From Eonycteris spelaea (lineage: Eukaryota > Chordata > Mammalia > Chiroptera > Pteropodidae): a DNA stretch of 64,000 nt. Positions 31,301-42,862 of the stretch are shown here, in pieces. Every line of letters begins with the position of its first letter. Position 1 is the stretch's first letter. The translations under genes were made by a program, and so were the position numbers. The notes beneath the pieces are model-generated. The model was not told the DNA's origin, searched no databases, and saw only the letters and a list, made by a program, of their open reading frames with translations. The DNA lies in contig PUFA01000077.1 of NCBI GenBank assembly GCA_003508835.1, positions 8,183,501 to 8,247,500 of the forward strand, given 5' to 3'.

Positions 31301-32160
31301 ATCCTGGATTGAGCAGTGGAAACTGCTTCTTGAGTGAATGCACTGGGCAGCGTGCAAGGACGCAAAGAGGGTGTCACATCTGTGTTGGGGACTTAGATGG
31401 CATCAGGATGGCCTCGCAGATCTGTGTTAGCAGAACAGAACTGTAAAGAATGAGACAAACTCAAGACAGACAAGACAGAGAAGGGCATTTTGGAAAGAAG
31501 AATTAGTATGTACACAGTATTTGGAGAACTGTCAAGGAACTTCAGGGAATGGGGGAAGATATGGGAGTTCTAGAAGATGCTGGAAAAACGACAGATGTAG
31601 GCCAGATAATGAAGGATATAGGGCGAAGTGTTCGGACTTTCTGCTGGAGTGCCATGATTTCAAAATACCTGTGGTGAAGGACCAGATGCTGGTCTTTATC
31701 GCCCAGTCTTCCACAGACTAATAGGAGTGTGGCGTCTGTGCCACAGGTGACTCACCCTGTGAGCTCGGTGGCACCCTGTATTGATCCACTCATCACACGC
31801 TTGGCAGCGTCAAATGTCTACAAAGTTTCCAAACACTCGCTCTCAACTTCTGTGTTTACCTTGTCATGGACAGGAACGAGCTTCTAGGGCTGTCTCCTGA
31901 CCGTGGGCCACACTTTCAGCGGTGTGGCTGAGGACAACGGACCACCAGGAACTGTCTCAGCAGGGAAATGCCTCAATCAGGTCTGGGTCCTGGGAGAGTC
32001 ATGCTGACAGTGGTGGGGAGAAAGGTTTTCAGGGAGAGACAGGAGGACAGGGGAGCGAGGCAGCTCGCTCTGTGAGGGAAGGGGTTTCCCTCAGGACAAT
32101 GCAAAGATAACTCACACCTTAAGAATCAGAACCAGCTCCGAGCGGCCAACACATATTTTA
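31301..32160. other. Unassigned stretch
   Basis: No gene or repeat recognised; slightly GC-richer than its surroundings. Confidence 0.5.
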
Positions 32161-32276
32161 AACATATATATGTTTGTATATTACATAATACATATGTAAT
32201 ATGCATACATAAGTATATGTTTAAGCCGATGTATTTTTATTTGTAAAATTATTTATATATACATATTTTATAAATG

Positions 32277-32327
<51 letters not shown>
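32161..32327 (+). repeat. AT-rich domain ending in (TA)n
   Basis: Almost wholly A/T for 165 bases with self-complementary segments such as atattacataatacatatgt, ending in a pure (AT)n of about 22 units (32,283-32,327). Cruciform-prone and likely variable in length. Confidence 0.95.
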
Positions 32328-32329
<2 letters not shown>

Positions 32330-32861
32330 GCCAATGTAAGTAGGTGTCATGTATTTGAAATTTGGTCGTAGCAGTGCAGTTCTGCCATGGAACATTCCTT
32401 CTCTCTAAAGTCATGAGCAGAATTACAGATTTGTCAGTGTAACTCTATCCTCGCTTCCTGTTTGAGAGCTTCCTATCTGTCCACAGACTCATAAACAAGC
32501 CCCAGCTGGCCCGATAAAATTAAAATTGCTGTTTAGGTGCAAAGAGCCACCGGTTCTGCTGTGCTGCGCAGAATGTGGTTTAGCTGTGTGATTGAAGGGC
32601 AATTTGTTGGGGAGCACGGGGGCAGGGGCTCCGTAACCTGGGACACTGGCTTCATGTTTCCCATTACTTACCTAATGGAGGAGAGAAATGATTCAAAGGC
32701 CTTTTCAGCTTGCTGATACTTGCTCGAACCTCCCGCCCCTCTGTACCTCTGTACTTCGTACAAATCAGGGGCTCTACCCACTTGCCTTGTCCAAATGTAT
32801 GTGTGTCTCTTTCTTTCCTGTGACAACTGCTGGCCCCCCAACCCTGTTGCCAACATAGACT
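32328..32861. other. Unassigned stretch
   Basis: No gene or repeat recognised. Confidence 0.5.
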
Positions 32862-34725
32862 TGAATAAGAACTCCCAGTGCAGTGCTGAATAAGAGTGGT
32901 GAGAATGGACGTGTTTACCTTGTCCCTGATCTCAGGGAGAAAGCAGTCTTTCACCTTTAAGTGTGATGTTATCTGCAGGTTTCTTGTATATTTTCTTTAT
33001 TGAATTGACGTGATTCCTCTCTATAATTTGATGAGAGTTTTTATCATGAATGGATGTTGGATTTTTGTCAAATGATGTTTTTCCACATCAACTGATATTA
33101 TCATAGGATTTTTTTTTGTTTTTTTTTTTTTGCTTTAGCCTGTTGACTTGGTGGATTACATTGACTGATCTTTGAATACTGAACCAGATGCTAACATATG
33201 TGGAATACACACCACTTGGTCGTGGCATATAATTGTTTTTATGCATTGCTAGACTCAATTTGCTAATTTTTTTTTTTGAGAATTTTTATATCTAAGTTCA
33301 TGAGAGATTTAGGGTATAGTTTTTTGTTTGTTTTTTTTTTTGTACAGTCCTCTTTTGGTTTAGTATCAGGGTAATAACTAATAAAATGAATTAGGAAGAG
33401 TTCCTCCTATTTTCTGGAAGGGGTCATGTAAAATGGCTGTCGATTCTTTAAATATTTGGTAAATTTCTTCAGTGAAACCACTTGAATCTGAGACTTCCTT
33501 CCAAGGACTTTAAATTACAGATGAAATTTCTTCAGTGGTTGTAGGACTATTCAGGAGCCTATTTCAACTTGGTTGATTAATGGTAGTTTGTGGTTTTTGA
33601 GGAATTGGTCCATTTCTTCAATGTTGTCAAATTTATACATATATGGTTATTTGTATTACTCTCATATTATCCTTTCATGGCTGTAGGATCTATAGTGATA
33701 CTCCATTTCATGCCTGATGTGGTGATTTGTGTCATTTCATCTTGTATCTCTGTCAGTATTGCCAGAGGTTTATTAACTTTATTGAAGAAACCAGCTTTTT
33801 GTTTCATTGATATTCTCTATTGTCTTCCTGTTTTCAATTGCATTTATTTCTGTTCTTATCTTTATGATTTCTTTTTTTATGCTTGCTTGGTATTTATTTT
33901 GCTTCTATTTTTCTAGTTTCTTGAGGTAATAATTTATATTATTGATTTGAAAATTTTTCTCTTTTCTAATGTCCTAGGTGCTATGAATTACCCTTTCAGC
34001 ATGGTTTAAGAAGCACCCCACATATTTTGACATGCTGGATTTTCATTCCATTCTATGTGTGTTTTTAAAAAACTTCCTTTGTGACTTCCTTTTTAACCCA
34101 TGAATTATTTAGAAGCATGTTTTAACCCATGAATTATTTAGAAGCGAATACTTAATTTCTAAGTATTTTGAGACTTTCTCATTGTTTTCCTGTTGTTGTT
34201 TTAATTGGATTCCATTATGGTCAGAGAACATAGTCTTTATGACTTCAACTCTTTTAAATTTGTCAAGGCTTGTTTTATGGCCTAGGATATGTCTACCGTG
34301 ATGAATGTTCAATGGATGCTTGAAAAAAAAAATGTATTCTGCTATTGTTGGGTGGATTGTTCTGTATATGTCAACTAAAATCTTCTGGGTTGTGTTGTTA
34401 AATCCTTGCTTATTTTTTGTCTAGTCATTCTGTTATTGCTATGAGTGGAGTGTTAGAGTGGCATTTTATGTCCTCAACTATAACGTGCGTTTGTTTCTCC
34501 TTTCAGCTCTATCAATTTTTGTTTTGTATACTTTGAGCTCTGTGTTTGGTATATATATATTTTAAATTTCTTTTTTTTGTTCTTTTTTTTTCCTGGGAAT
34601 TGAGCCTTTTATTATCATATAATGCCCCAACTATCTATATCATATATATATATATTACTATGTAATTCATTCTCTTTCCACTTTACTATGTTAAAACCCT
34701 TTTTTATTTAAGATTATTATCATTA
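32862..34725 (-). mobile_element. L1 ORF2 fossil, antisense (~1.86 kb)
   Basis: Longest continuous LINE in the window. Reversed ORF2 blocks in order: gctgaataagagtggtgaga, tgtccctgatctcagggaga, gtgtgatgttatctgcaggt, tcagggtaataactaataaa, ttaggaagagttcctcctat, gaggaattggtccatttctt, aaccagctttttgtttcatt and ggattccattatggtcagag. It spans the RT domain back toward the endonuclease. Frames are closed throughout. A 29-bp-period tandem duplication is present at 34,091-34,145. Confidence 0.9.
34091..34145 (+). repeat. Exact 26-bp tandem duplication (29-bp period)
   Basis: The 26-mer starting ttttaacccatgaattattt and ending AGAAGC occurs at 34,091-34,116 and again at 34,120-34,145, separated by ATG. 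It is not in the L1 consensus, so it arose after insertion. Confidence 0.95.
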
Positions 34726-35560
34726 ATGTTTCAGGTGATGTATGTCTATAAAACTAAATTTTTAAAAACGCTTTTGTTTACAAAAGTCACAAACTCCATG
34801 AAAACTAACTTAAGCAACAAAAAGTCAGAGTTAATAGATCTATATAACTGGGAAATTTAAGCATGGTTGTTCTATTTTTGGACATAGGTAAATTCAAGGG
34901 ATTGAGTGTGGGAGGGTCATTCTCCTGCTCTTTCTTCCCTGTCATGTTTCTGTTTTATGTTAGCTTTTTTCTCTTTTGCCTTTTCCACAGTGTCTAAGAT
35001 GACCACCTGTAGTTCTTTACATGCCACTAGCAGATTCAGATAATCTAGATTTTGTCTTTTTTGCCCAATGGCTTTTGGAAAACATATAGGAGAACTGTGA
35101 CTTGTCTTCATGACTAAACCAATCTCAGTAGTCAAGGAAATGAGATATTCTGATTGAGCGGTTTAGATCATCGCCCTAATGCCATGGGCCATAGAGTGGC
35201 CAACTCAGAAAGAATAGGGTGGTGACAGTGGGGTAAAATTCTGAAAGGAAGATATCATGAGACATAAAAAGTAAGCCAAATGCTCTACAGCATTCCGAAG
35301 TCAAAAGATGCTGTCACTCAAAATCTAACTTTGCTACTGTATATTTCAAATAGAAATGATTTGAGTATTTGATTAGACAATAACAAATTTTATTGAAAAT
35401 TTTTGAAGCCCAAATAGCAACTTTCCTAAAATTTTGTATAAAAAAAAAATGAGCCATCTTTATATTAACATCTTCAACAACCAAATTTCTTCTCTATTAT
35501 TAAGCAAAAATTAATAGATGCACGAACCTTTGCCCCATGAGTTCAAGATAAGTTTAAAGA
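34726..35560. other. Unassigned stretch
   Basis: No gene or repeat recognised; a pyrimidine-rich interval at 34,915-34,990 is not a microsatellite. Confidence 0.5.
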
Positions 35561-36560
35561 CAGGGAGTCAGGAAGACCGCGTGTGAATGCGGGGTGGATG
35601 GATGTACTGACGACACGGCAGAGGCTTCCACGTGCCGGGAATGAAACAGGTACAGACATGAACGGGCAGGGAGCATATAGGAGAATGAGTAAAACAGGAG
35701 TGGAAGGTCGTTGAGGGGAAAAATGAGAAAAGCTTGGAAAAAGTTCAGAAAGGGAGCAGAGTACCAATTAACATGTGCAGAAGAGGCAACGAAAGACGCT
35801 CGAGCACGGATGTGAACAAATTGTGACAAGGAGACCATTTTGTACCTTGGCGGCCGTAACCTCCCTCACCTTACCATTGCCCTCCATCCTCCCCTTCTTC
35901 TCTGCTCCCCACATTCAGCCCCGCCCTCATCCATCCCCTGTTCTGTCCCGTGTGCCCAGCAGGCGCATTCTGTGCTGTTTTGCAATTGCCTGCGTACACG
36001 ACTCCCTCCACCTTGTTACTCAAAGGTCATGTTATCTTATTCATTTTTGTGATCGTTGTATAAAAAGGCTTTTAGAGCTGATCAGTAAATTGATAGAAGA
36101 GTTTCAATCTCATCGATTATAATAACAGAGGTGGTCATTTCTCTTGGTCACCTGTTCTTTTTCATCAACAAACCCTGGGCTTTGGTGGGCAGGGGCAGGG
36201 ACTAAGCTCTCCCTTTGAGACATGGCTTCTTTTAACTGACTGGTGTACAGAAATATGATCACAAAACCTAGCTAAACATGTAGACCTCTAAGTTCAGCAA
36301 GAAAACACGTGAGCATCAGGGACATCCACCACTCTCTTCTTTCTTAAGTTTTGCTTTGGGAAGAGGTTCCATTGTGTGACATTGTGCTTGAGGCAGGCAG
36401 TCGGGGTGAAAACTGATGGGCTCCTTGGAATGGCACCCTCCCCCAGAATCCCTAACTGACATGCTCAACAGCTGTTCCACACGGCTGCCTGCATTTTTCA
36501 AGACTTTAATGACCGTTTTCAGGGTTCCCTGGCCTGTTCATTGTCTCTCTCCTGTTACTC
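35561..36560. other. Unassigned stretch with some CpGs
   Basis: Positions 35,570-35,990 hold scattered CpGs and a C-rich interval, below island density. Frames on both strands (115, 94, 74 and 70 codons) overlap one another and lack domains. The end near 36,040-36,100 might be an old L2-like tail. Confidence 0.45.
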
Positions 36561-37460
36561 ATCTCTCATGAGCGATTCTGACATTGTTTATGAGTGAGTC
36601 CAGGAATTCGGGATCAGAGGAGTCCCCAGTCCCAGACCCCCTGGGCCGGTCCGCTGGGGTTGGAAATCTGGTATGTCATTCCATAGAGGAAGTGACATCC
36701 TCCCTGGAGCTCTGGCCACCGCGGCGGCTGATGAGCAGCCTCACTCCCATCCACGGCCGAGGCCCCTCCTGCCTTTCTTCTCGGTCCTTAGGAACAGCAG
36801 CAGCTGCCTCAACCCATACAATTTCTCTTTTGTTCTTGTTCTCTTTCTTGCTTCAAAAAAAAAAAATTTTTGTTTTTTTTGATGGAGTCTTTACCTTCAT
36901 CAAACTGCTTTCCCAGCGTGAGGCCGAGAGATCAAATCGCCTCGGGGTGACTTGGACCCACCAGCTGTTGCTGCTGGCTTCCCGTGACTGTCAGTGACTT
37001 CACCGAAAATTTATGTGTGATCTTTCAACATGTCCACAAGTGGAGGGGAAAAAAAAAAGGCTTGCTGCTGGAAAAAAAAAAAAAAAGTTTCCTGATGTGT
37101 CACTAAGTGCATACACATGATGAAATGGGATCTGAGGACAGTCATTTCAGATCGCCCCCCGGCCCCTCTGCTTCCCCTTCTTTTGATTCTGGTGGGCAGA
37201 TTCCAAAGCTTTGCCACACAGAGAGCAGGCTCTTTCGGCTGTGCAGCATGGGGCTCTGGGGGAGGCGGGACATGCCAGCAATGCCTGGCCACCCACTCAA
37301 GGAGCCTGTCCCTGTTTCCAGCACTCCAGGTACTGAATTCCTACTAGTGATTCCATTTCAAAGCATGAACCCAGCCCCGTTCAGGGACCGTTTCAGGGAA
37401 CCGACCCTGGGACATGCCTGCAGCGTGGAGCGTCTTCTTGGCGAGCTTACGGTCTAGGGG
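36561..37460. other. Unassigned GC-richer stretch
   Basis: Contains a 137-codon sense frame at 36,584-36,997 and overlapping frames on both strands at 37,011-37,457. The first runs through an A12/T run and a PPRR-coding CCGCGGCGG segment and ends without any recognisable domain. No splice-bounded exon can be argued. Poly-A tracts lie at about 36,857-36,868, 37,051-37,059 and 37,072-37,086. Confidence 0.4.
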
Positions 37461-37639
37461 GGCAGTGAGCTACTGCCCAGGTAGCTATGACTGCGCAGTG
37501 CAGAAGTGCTGGCTGTGATGGAGACTGGAACAGGATGGCTTACCTAGTCTGAGCTAGAGGAGACCCAGAAATTCCTCTTTGAGAAGAAGCTGACTCTGCA
37601 GTTAAATTTGGTGCATTCTTCCATTCTCTCGACATTAGA

Positions 37640-37770
37640 GAGGTTTTACAAAGCCAGTCCCTGTGCTATGTGTTGTGAATACTGATGTAATAAGGCACGA
37701 CACCTACCCTCTCAGTGTCTCCGTGGTGGAGAGATGTGTAAGCATTCAACTAAAATATATCCTGGGGGAG
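37640..37770 (-). mobile_element. L2 LINE 3-prime end, antisense
   Basis: Reversed L2: ccctgtgctatgtgttgtga, atactgatgtaataaggcac, gacacctaccctctcagtgt, with the GGAGACAGACAATAA-like end at gagagatgtgtaagcattca. Confidence 0.7.
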
Positions 37771-37894
37771 GGATAAACCAGGGGCTATGAGCACCTCTAA
37801 GAAGGGCCGAGTTCTCCAACAGACTTCTCAAGGTTATGCTACCTCCTCTTTTCACGTGTGCCCATAGCCTCTGGCTTATCTCTACCACAGAGCT

Positions 37895-38145
37895 GGGACA
37901 ATAATAATATCCGGCAATGGTTATTGAGGCTTTGCGTGTGTCAGGCAGTGTCGTATTTGCTTTCTGCATATTATTTCATGCAGTCATGGCAACACCTCTA
38001 TGGTATAGCTATGGTATTAGCCACATTGTACAGGTGATGAAATTGTGACTTTGAGAGATTAAATAACCTGCCCAGGTCATGCTAGAGTTACAGGGTGGAG
38101 CCAAGATTCTAATCCAGGCGCTAACTGTCCTGTTCAACTGTCTTC
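37895..38145 (-). mobile_element. MIR SINE, antisense (near full length)
   Basis: Reversed MIR: caatggttattgaggctttg, cgtgtgtcaggcagtgtcgt, ttatttcatgcagtcatggc, aacacctctatggtatagct, gtacaggtgatgaaattgtg, ttaaataacctgcccaggtc and gattctaatccaggcgctaa. Confidence 0.93.
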
Positions 38146-38571
38146 CCAGAGTTAGCCGGGAAAAGAAGGGAGGAAAGGGTTCCAGATACTGGCATCAGCC
38201 CAACAGCAGAGGTGCAGAGCAGTGAGGGGCACGGTGATCCCAGGAGCCACAAGATGTGGCCCCTCTGAAGTGCATGGCACGCCTGGGGGATGAAAGAGGA
38301 TGAGGCTGGGAATATGCAGATTTCCATAAAACTCTTTTTTTTCCCCCTGAGGTTTTATTCATGAGCATGGTTGACATTCTAAAAGGAAATTTTTGTTAGG
38401 AAAGAAGGAAATGAAGAAAAAAATGCCATGCATTAAAAAATAATCAAGAAAAGGGGTGAAAAAAATAAAACTGTATGGACCCAAAAAAGGAAATAATATA
38501 TTTTAAGTGGAATGTAGCATAGTGTGGGAGATAAACCCACATAATGTGGAACTCTATAAGGGTAGGGATAA

Positions 38572-38572
<1 letters not shown>
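38146..38572. other. Unassigned stretch
   Basis: No gene or repeat recognised. Confidence 0.5.

Positions 38573-38609
<37 letters not shown>
38573..38609 (+). repeat. (AAT)n microsatellite
   Basis: About 12 uninterrupted AAT units followed by AAC. Confidence 0.98.
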
Positions 38610-38610
<1 letters not shown>

Positions 38611-38611
38611 T

Positions 38612-38720
38612 TAAAGTTATTTTTATTATCTGTTTTATTCACTGATACCTTGAACAGTGCCTGGCTTATAGTAAGTACTCACTAAATATTTGTTGACTGA
38701 CTATATGAATGAATAAATGA
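38612..38720 (+). mobile_element. L2 LINE 3-prime end, sense
   Basis: Sense L2 tail: gaacagtgcctggcttatag, taagtactcactaaatattt, gttgactgac, ending in GAATGAATAAATGA. Confidence 0.85.
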
Positions 38721-38724
38721 GCTG

Positions 38725-39480
38725 ATAAGAAGCATCGGGCCCAAATCATCAAGGTGTTTGAGAACTATCTTAGCAAAGGTTTAAAATTACTCGCTGTAGA
38801 AGTATTTGGATCAATGGATTTTGAACAGAAGAATGATACTTGAGAATCGAAGGAGAATACTTTGGTTAGAGTGAGCACTGTGGGTTATGACCAGGAAGAA
38901 CAGTGAGACCACAGACGTGGACTGTTTAAGGGGTCTTTGTATGAGCAGAACAAAGTGCTGAGAGCCATGCATTCCTTTTGAGACGTATGTTTGAGTTCCC
39001 ATCTTTACCAGATGTCCAGTAACTACTGGAAATCTGAGGTCTGTAATGGAGGGAATAACAGGGTACAGAGAGGGAAATAAAAGTTCAACACGCGCATAGT
39101 AATGAAACTGACCAAGGAGAAGGAACACAGAGTGAAGGAAGGAGAAGAGAGAACGGACTTTGGGGAGTGCCTTCGTTGGTGGTAAGGACCCTGGATCTGG
39201 GGAAGCACAGTGAGGAGAAACAGACAGGAATGGTGCAGAGAAGTACGCAGAATAAAATAACAGAAAGAGGGGTGGTATTCCAAGCAATTGGGGATCACCA
39301 GAGCTAAATGCTGCAGAAAGGAAAGAGAAGTAACATAAGGACCGAGAAAGATCGCAGAACTTTTCACTGAGATGTTGTTAGTGACCTTGGAGGGCGCAGT
39401 TTATCTGAGGATTAAACCACATCTGTGTGAGTGGAGGCAGGAATAGGAGAGGGCTTTGAGAAAGTGTTAGGTATGCTTGG
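38725..39480 (-). mobile_element. L2 LINE ORF2 (RT C-terminal region) fossil, antisense
   Basis: Order of blocks matches the reverse of L2 ORF2: gaacagaagaatgatacttg (AGTGACATGATC region), gactttggggagtgccttcg (CCTGGGGGCACTCC region), gaagtaacataaggaccgag (GTCAAGTAAGATGAGGACTGAG) and gttagtgaccttggagggcg (GGTCATTGGTGACCTTGACAAGAG). The minus-strand 158-codon frame at 38,811-39,287 runs in the L2 coding direction but is frameshifted and unrecognisable as an RT. It is a dead LINE. Confidence 0.65.
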
Positions 39481-40389
39481 GATGTGTACAAAAGGAGAAA
39501 AAAGGAGTGAGAGATAACAACAAAAATGCTTGTTGTCTAAAGGCAAACTCAAAATAATGGAAGAGGAATTAGCCAAGGGGGGAGTATGATGCAGAAATGC
39601 AGACATGAATCTGAAAGGAAAAGGAGGCTGGAGAGGAACGCTGTTGAAGAACTGGACTTGCAAAGACATAAAAGGTCCCCACCCCCACCCCCTGCCAGAC
39701 ATCAGAAGAAAGTGTGGATTGAATTTGAGAGGAAGGAGAGAGAAGAATCAACAGTTTTGGTGTTCTTTCTGAAATAATATGATTATTTTGAAAATGAACA
39801 AATGAATGAATGGATGAACAGGGGAGTCTCAGACCTCCCGTAGGGGGAGTATTCTTTTTGGAAACCATTAATCGAGCTCATGGAAGAGACTGAGTAAACA
39901 GTTATTGACTAAGTCGATTGGGTCATGTATGAAGGAGCTCGTCATGCTAAGAGGGCAGGGTTGGCGTAACATCTTCATGTGTGGAAAGTGGAAACCTCAC
40001 TGTGTGAGGCGGGAACTAGGTGTGACGAAGAGGGGTGCCTTGTAGCACGCTGAACCAGCGGAGGCTAATTAGTGTTGCTAACTAGCATTCATAAGTCTTT
40101 TCTCTCAGTACTCAGAAGGCCTGGAACTGGCAGGTGGAAATTGGAAGACAAATGGCACAGCGAGTACAGGCAAGAAGTAGGGGGCTTGCAAGGTTGTAGT
40201 CGAAACAGCTGCTCCACTGTCTTCAGCGAGGCGGGGACTCAAGAATGACAGATCCGGGGAATGGGAAGGATTTAGAAACGCAATTGGAAGTCAAGGCAAG
40301 GAAGCAAATTTTTAGCATGGAAAAAAGGTAGTATAGAATGCAGAATGAAAGTTCGCTTGTATTTTTTTAAGGTAACATTTCCCAATTGC
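39481..40389. other. Unassigned stretch
   Basis: No firm call. Purine-rich sense strand up to about 39,750 may extend the antisense L2. A C-rich run (ccccacccccaccccc) lies at 39,677-39,692. Confidence 0.45.
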
Positions 40390-40575
40390 TTATGTTCCAG
40401 GATTTCTTGTGCTTAATACTCCGTAAATGTCAATATTGCTCCCAATATTGCAGAGGAGAAAACCGAGGTATCCAGAAGTGATTTGCTCAAGGACACACAG
40501 CATGTGCATTTCAGAACACGAACCAGCACCCCTGGCCATCCAGTTCCTGAGTCTGAATTCTTAGCCTCGATATTG
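40390..40575 (-). mobile_element. MIR SINE, antisense
   Basis: Reversed MIR: caatattgcagaggagaaaa, ccgaggtatccagaagtgat, ttgctcaaggacacacagca and gaacacgaaccagcaccc. Confidence 0.85.
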
Positions 40576-41324
40576 TAACAGCACCTTATGTTGCATTAAA
40601 AACATGAATTTCAGCATCTGGCTTATTAGAATTGCATTAGTTTTTAGTGATGGTAATACCTAAGGGAGAGGTCTTGTGTATTAAGTGGTTGAAGGGCAGT
40701 GAGGTAAAGGTTAGACTTCTTATCTCTAATATTGGGCCAACAGTAGAAACATTGAAATGTTCCCGGTCAATTGCCAGAAAACCTCAGGCCTGTGGAGTTC
40801 TCTGGGACATCCTCCTTCTTCCTTGTAATCGTGTGTGCGCGCAAACAGCTTGAGTTGAATTTCCATAAGCTGAGTTAGCATCTGTGTTTGGGAAAGCTGA
40901 CAAGATGCTGTGAAGGTCTTTTTGCATCCTCTAGAGGTTGGTCTTCAGTGGGTTTTCCAGGGGGAGCGGTTGTACTTCAATAGCAAAAAAAGAGCCATTC
41001 ATCCTTATGGCTAAACAAGATTTTGGAAAAAAAAAATAAGACCAATGTAACCCTAACTGCATGGTTTCTAAGTCAAATGCTTAATTGAGAGTTGACCACT
41101 CACTGGCAATTAAGTTTAATGGAACTTGTTCTTCTTTGTCATTAGCTGGGCCACACTCAGATAGATTTATCTTCTTACTGAATGAAACATGTCCTGGTCA
41201 GACATAAATTACCACAAGATACCCAGATTATGCAGGTAGTTGTTAGATATTTAAAGCCGAGGAATTGAGGAAATTCTGTCTAACCTATCCAAGTCAAATA
41301 GGTTGTAAAAAATGAGAAGAGTGA
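40576..41324. other. Unassigned stretch
   Basis: No gene or repeat recognised. Confidence 0.5.
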
Positions 41325-41385
41325 CACCTGAGTCATCACTGTCCTCACTTTACCGCTGAAGAAACTGACACCGGGAGAGGCAGGA
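41325..41385 (-). mobile_element. MIR fragment, antisense (short)
   Basis: actgtcctcactttaccgct, gaagaaactgacaccgggag is the reversed CCCATTTTACAGATGAGGAAACTGAGGC core. Confidence 0.65.
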
Positions 41386-41455
41386 GCTTTCTTTCCTTCC
41401 GAGGACTTCAGGATAATGCGTACCATATGCTACCATACGTAGCTGGCCTACAAAA

Positions 41456-41478
41456 CTTTTGTTTGTTTGTTTGTTTGC
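41456..41478 (+). repeat. (TTTG)n short repeat
   Basis: About five TTTG units. Confidence 0.92.
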
Positions 41479-41519
41479 TTTACCTAATCCATTGATGGCC
41501 AACTGTGCAGAGATTATCA

Positions 41520-41905
41520 GTGGCTGAGCTCACACTCCATTCTCCCTTTTCATTTGTAACAGGCCTTCATTTTCTCCCAGGCCTGCCACCTGGCCAGTTT
41601 TCCCACCTCCCTTTACAACAAGGTGTGGTCATGTGACTAGAGTTTGGCCAGTGTTATACGAGCCACTGTGTCACTGGGATCTTCCAGAAACTCTCTTCAA
41701 ATTTATCCTTTTTGACTCTGGAATATGAGTGCAATTATTACTTTCTAAATTGATCATGACGATACTCTGGAAATGGAAGCCATCCATTTTAGATTCCTTA
41801 TCTGGAAATATCCCAATAACGATAAGCTATGAGGAAGTAGGGACAGTGGCAGTGTTGTTCCTTTGTGGCCTGGGACATGGGAGACCCTTTGATGAATGGT
41901 TGAAA
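41520..41905 (+). mobile_element. MaLR/MLT1-like LTR, sense, partly eroded
   Basis: Blocks agttttcccacctcccttta, aacaaggtgtggtcatgtga, ctagagtttggccagtgtta and atcttccagaaactctcttc match an MLT1-type LTR in sense order. The 3-prime end is lost in or replaced by the GGAA tract that follows. Confidence 0.65.
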
Positions 41906-41908
41906 AAT

Positions 41909-41998
41909 AGAGAGAGAAGAAAAGAAAGAAAGAGGAAGGAAGGAAGGAAGAAGAAGGAAGGAAGGAAGGAAGGAAAGGAAGGAAGGAAGAAAAAGGAT
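41909..41998 (+). repeat. GGAA/GAAA purine microsatellite
   Basis: About 88 purines with GAAG, GGAA and AGGA units, all interrupted. It contributes most of the 102-codon frame at 41,729-42,037, which is an artefact. Confidence 0.96.
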
Positions 41999-42776
41999 AT
42001 AACAGATAAAAAGAGAATTTTATCCATAAATGTCTAAATGATATATGAATATTGTGTGTGCGTTTAGGTCAGTTTGAGGTAAAACTTCTTTTTGAAAACT
42101 AGATTCCTCTTTTCCATTTCTCACCCAAGTTCCTCAGTTATTAGTGAAGTGCTAAGAAGGTGTTCTCTTGAATGTCAAGGTGCCAGTGCTCTTTACCTAA
42201 TTAATCTTCCAACTCAGAGTTAACTCTGCTGCCAGTTTTAAAAGATCCCAGACCATTAAACAAACATATTCCTCAGAATACCAAGCTTGAACCTCCCCAA
42301 CCCTGTTTTCCCGTTTGAGGTCCCTGCACGTCGTAGGTGTTTGCTGCTTCCTCGAATTCTGCTATAGAAAATCCTCCTAAGGAAATGATTTTCGTGAGAG
42401 CCCCTGGGAGATTTTTTAATTTCTGCGAACACTTGGCAGAGCCCAAGGCAGTGGGGCCTGTGACATGAAGATTGCTTTTTTTTTAAAACATCCACCCCCG
42501 CCCCTTGCATTGCAAAGCTCTTTGTTGAAGAAAGACAGGAAGGCTCCAACCAGGCCCCTCGCTCCTGCAGGTAATGGAGATGAAGATGATGAGTTTACGG
42601 GGCCAAGGAGGTGGTAGGAGGTCACCGGCTGTCTCACAAGCAGGAAAGAGCAAGCCCATGGTGGGTTACGTGCCTCCAGCTTAACGGCAACCTATAGGCA
42701 TAAAGATACTTCTATGACCTTGGCAGCAGCTATCTCAGAGGGAACAGTACGACAAACCAATGAGGTTGCATTTAAA
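41999..42776. other. Unassigned stretch
   Basis: No gene or repeat recognised. Antisense frames at 42,256-42,637 overlap in two registers without domains. Confidence 0.5.
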
Positions 42777-42862
42777 AAACACGTTGTGTGATTGACATAT
42801 CATACAATTCACCGTTTAAAGTGTATAATTCGACGTATTTTAGCACCATCAGAACCGATTCA
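42777..42862 (-). mobile_element. L1M 3-prime fragment, antisense
   Basis: gtgtgattgacatatcatac, aattcaccgtttaaagtgta, taattcgacgtattttagca match the reversed L1M block GAGATATAATTCACATACCATACAATTCACCC..AAAGTGTACAATTCAGTGG. Confidence 0.82.

Noticed and set aside
33590..33916. 108-codon hydrophobic frame
   Set aside because: Runs antisense to a fossil L1 ORF2.
35554..36122. Overlapping frames of 70-115 codons on both strands, Pro/Ser/Leu-rich
   Set aside because: Mutually overlapping registers without domain, signal or repeat-independent support.
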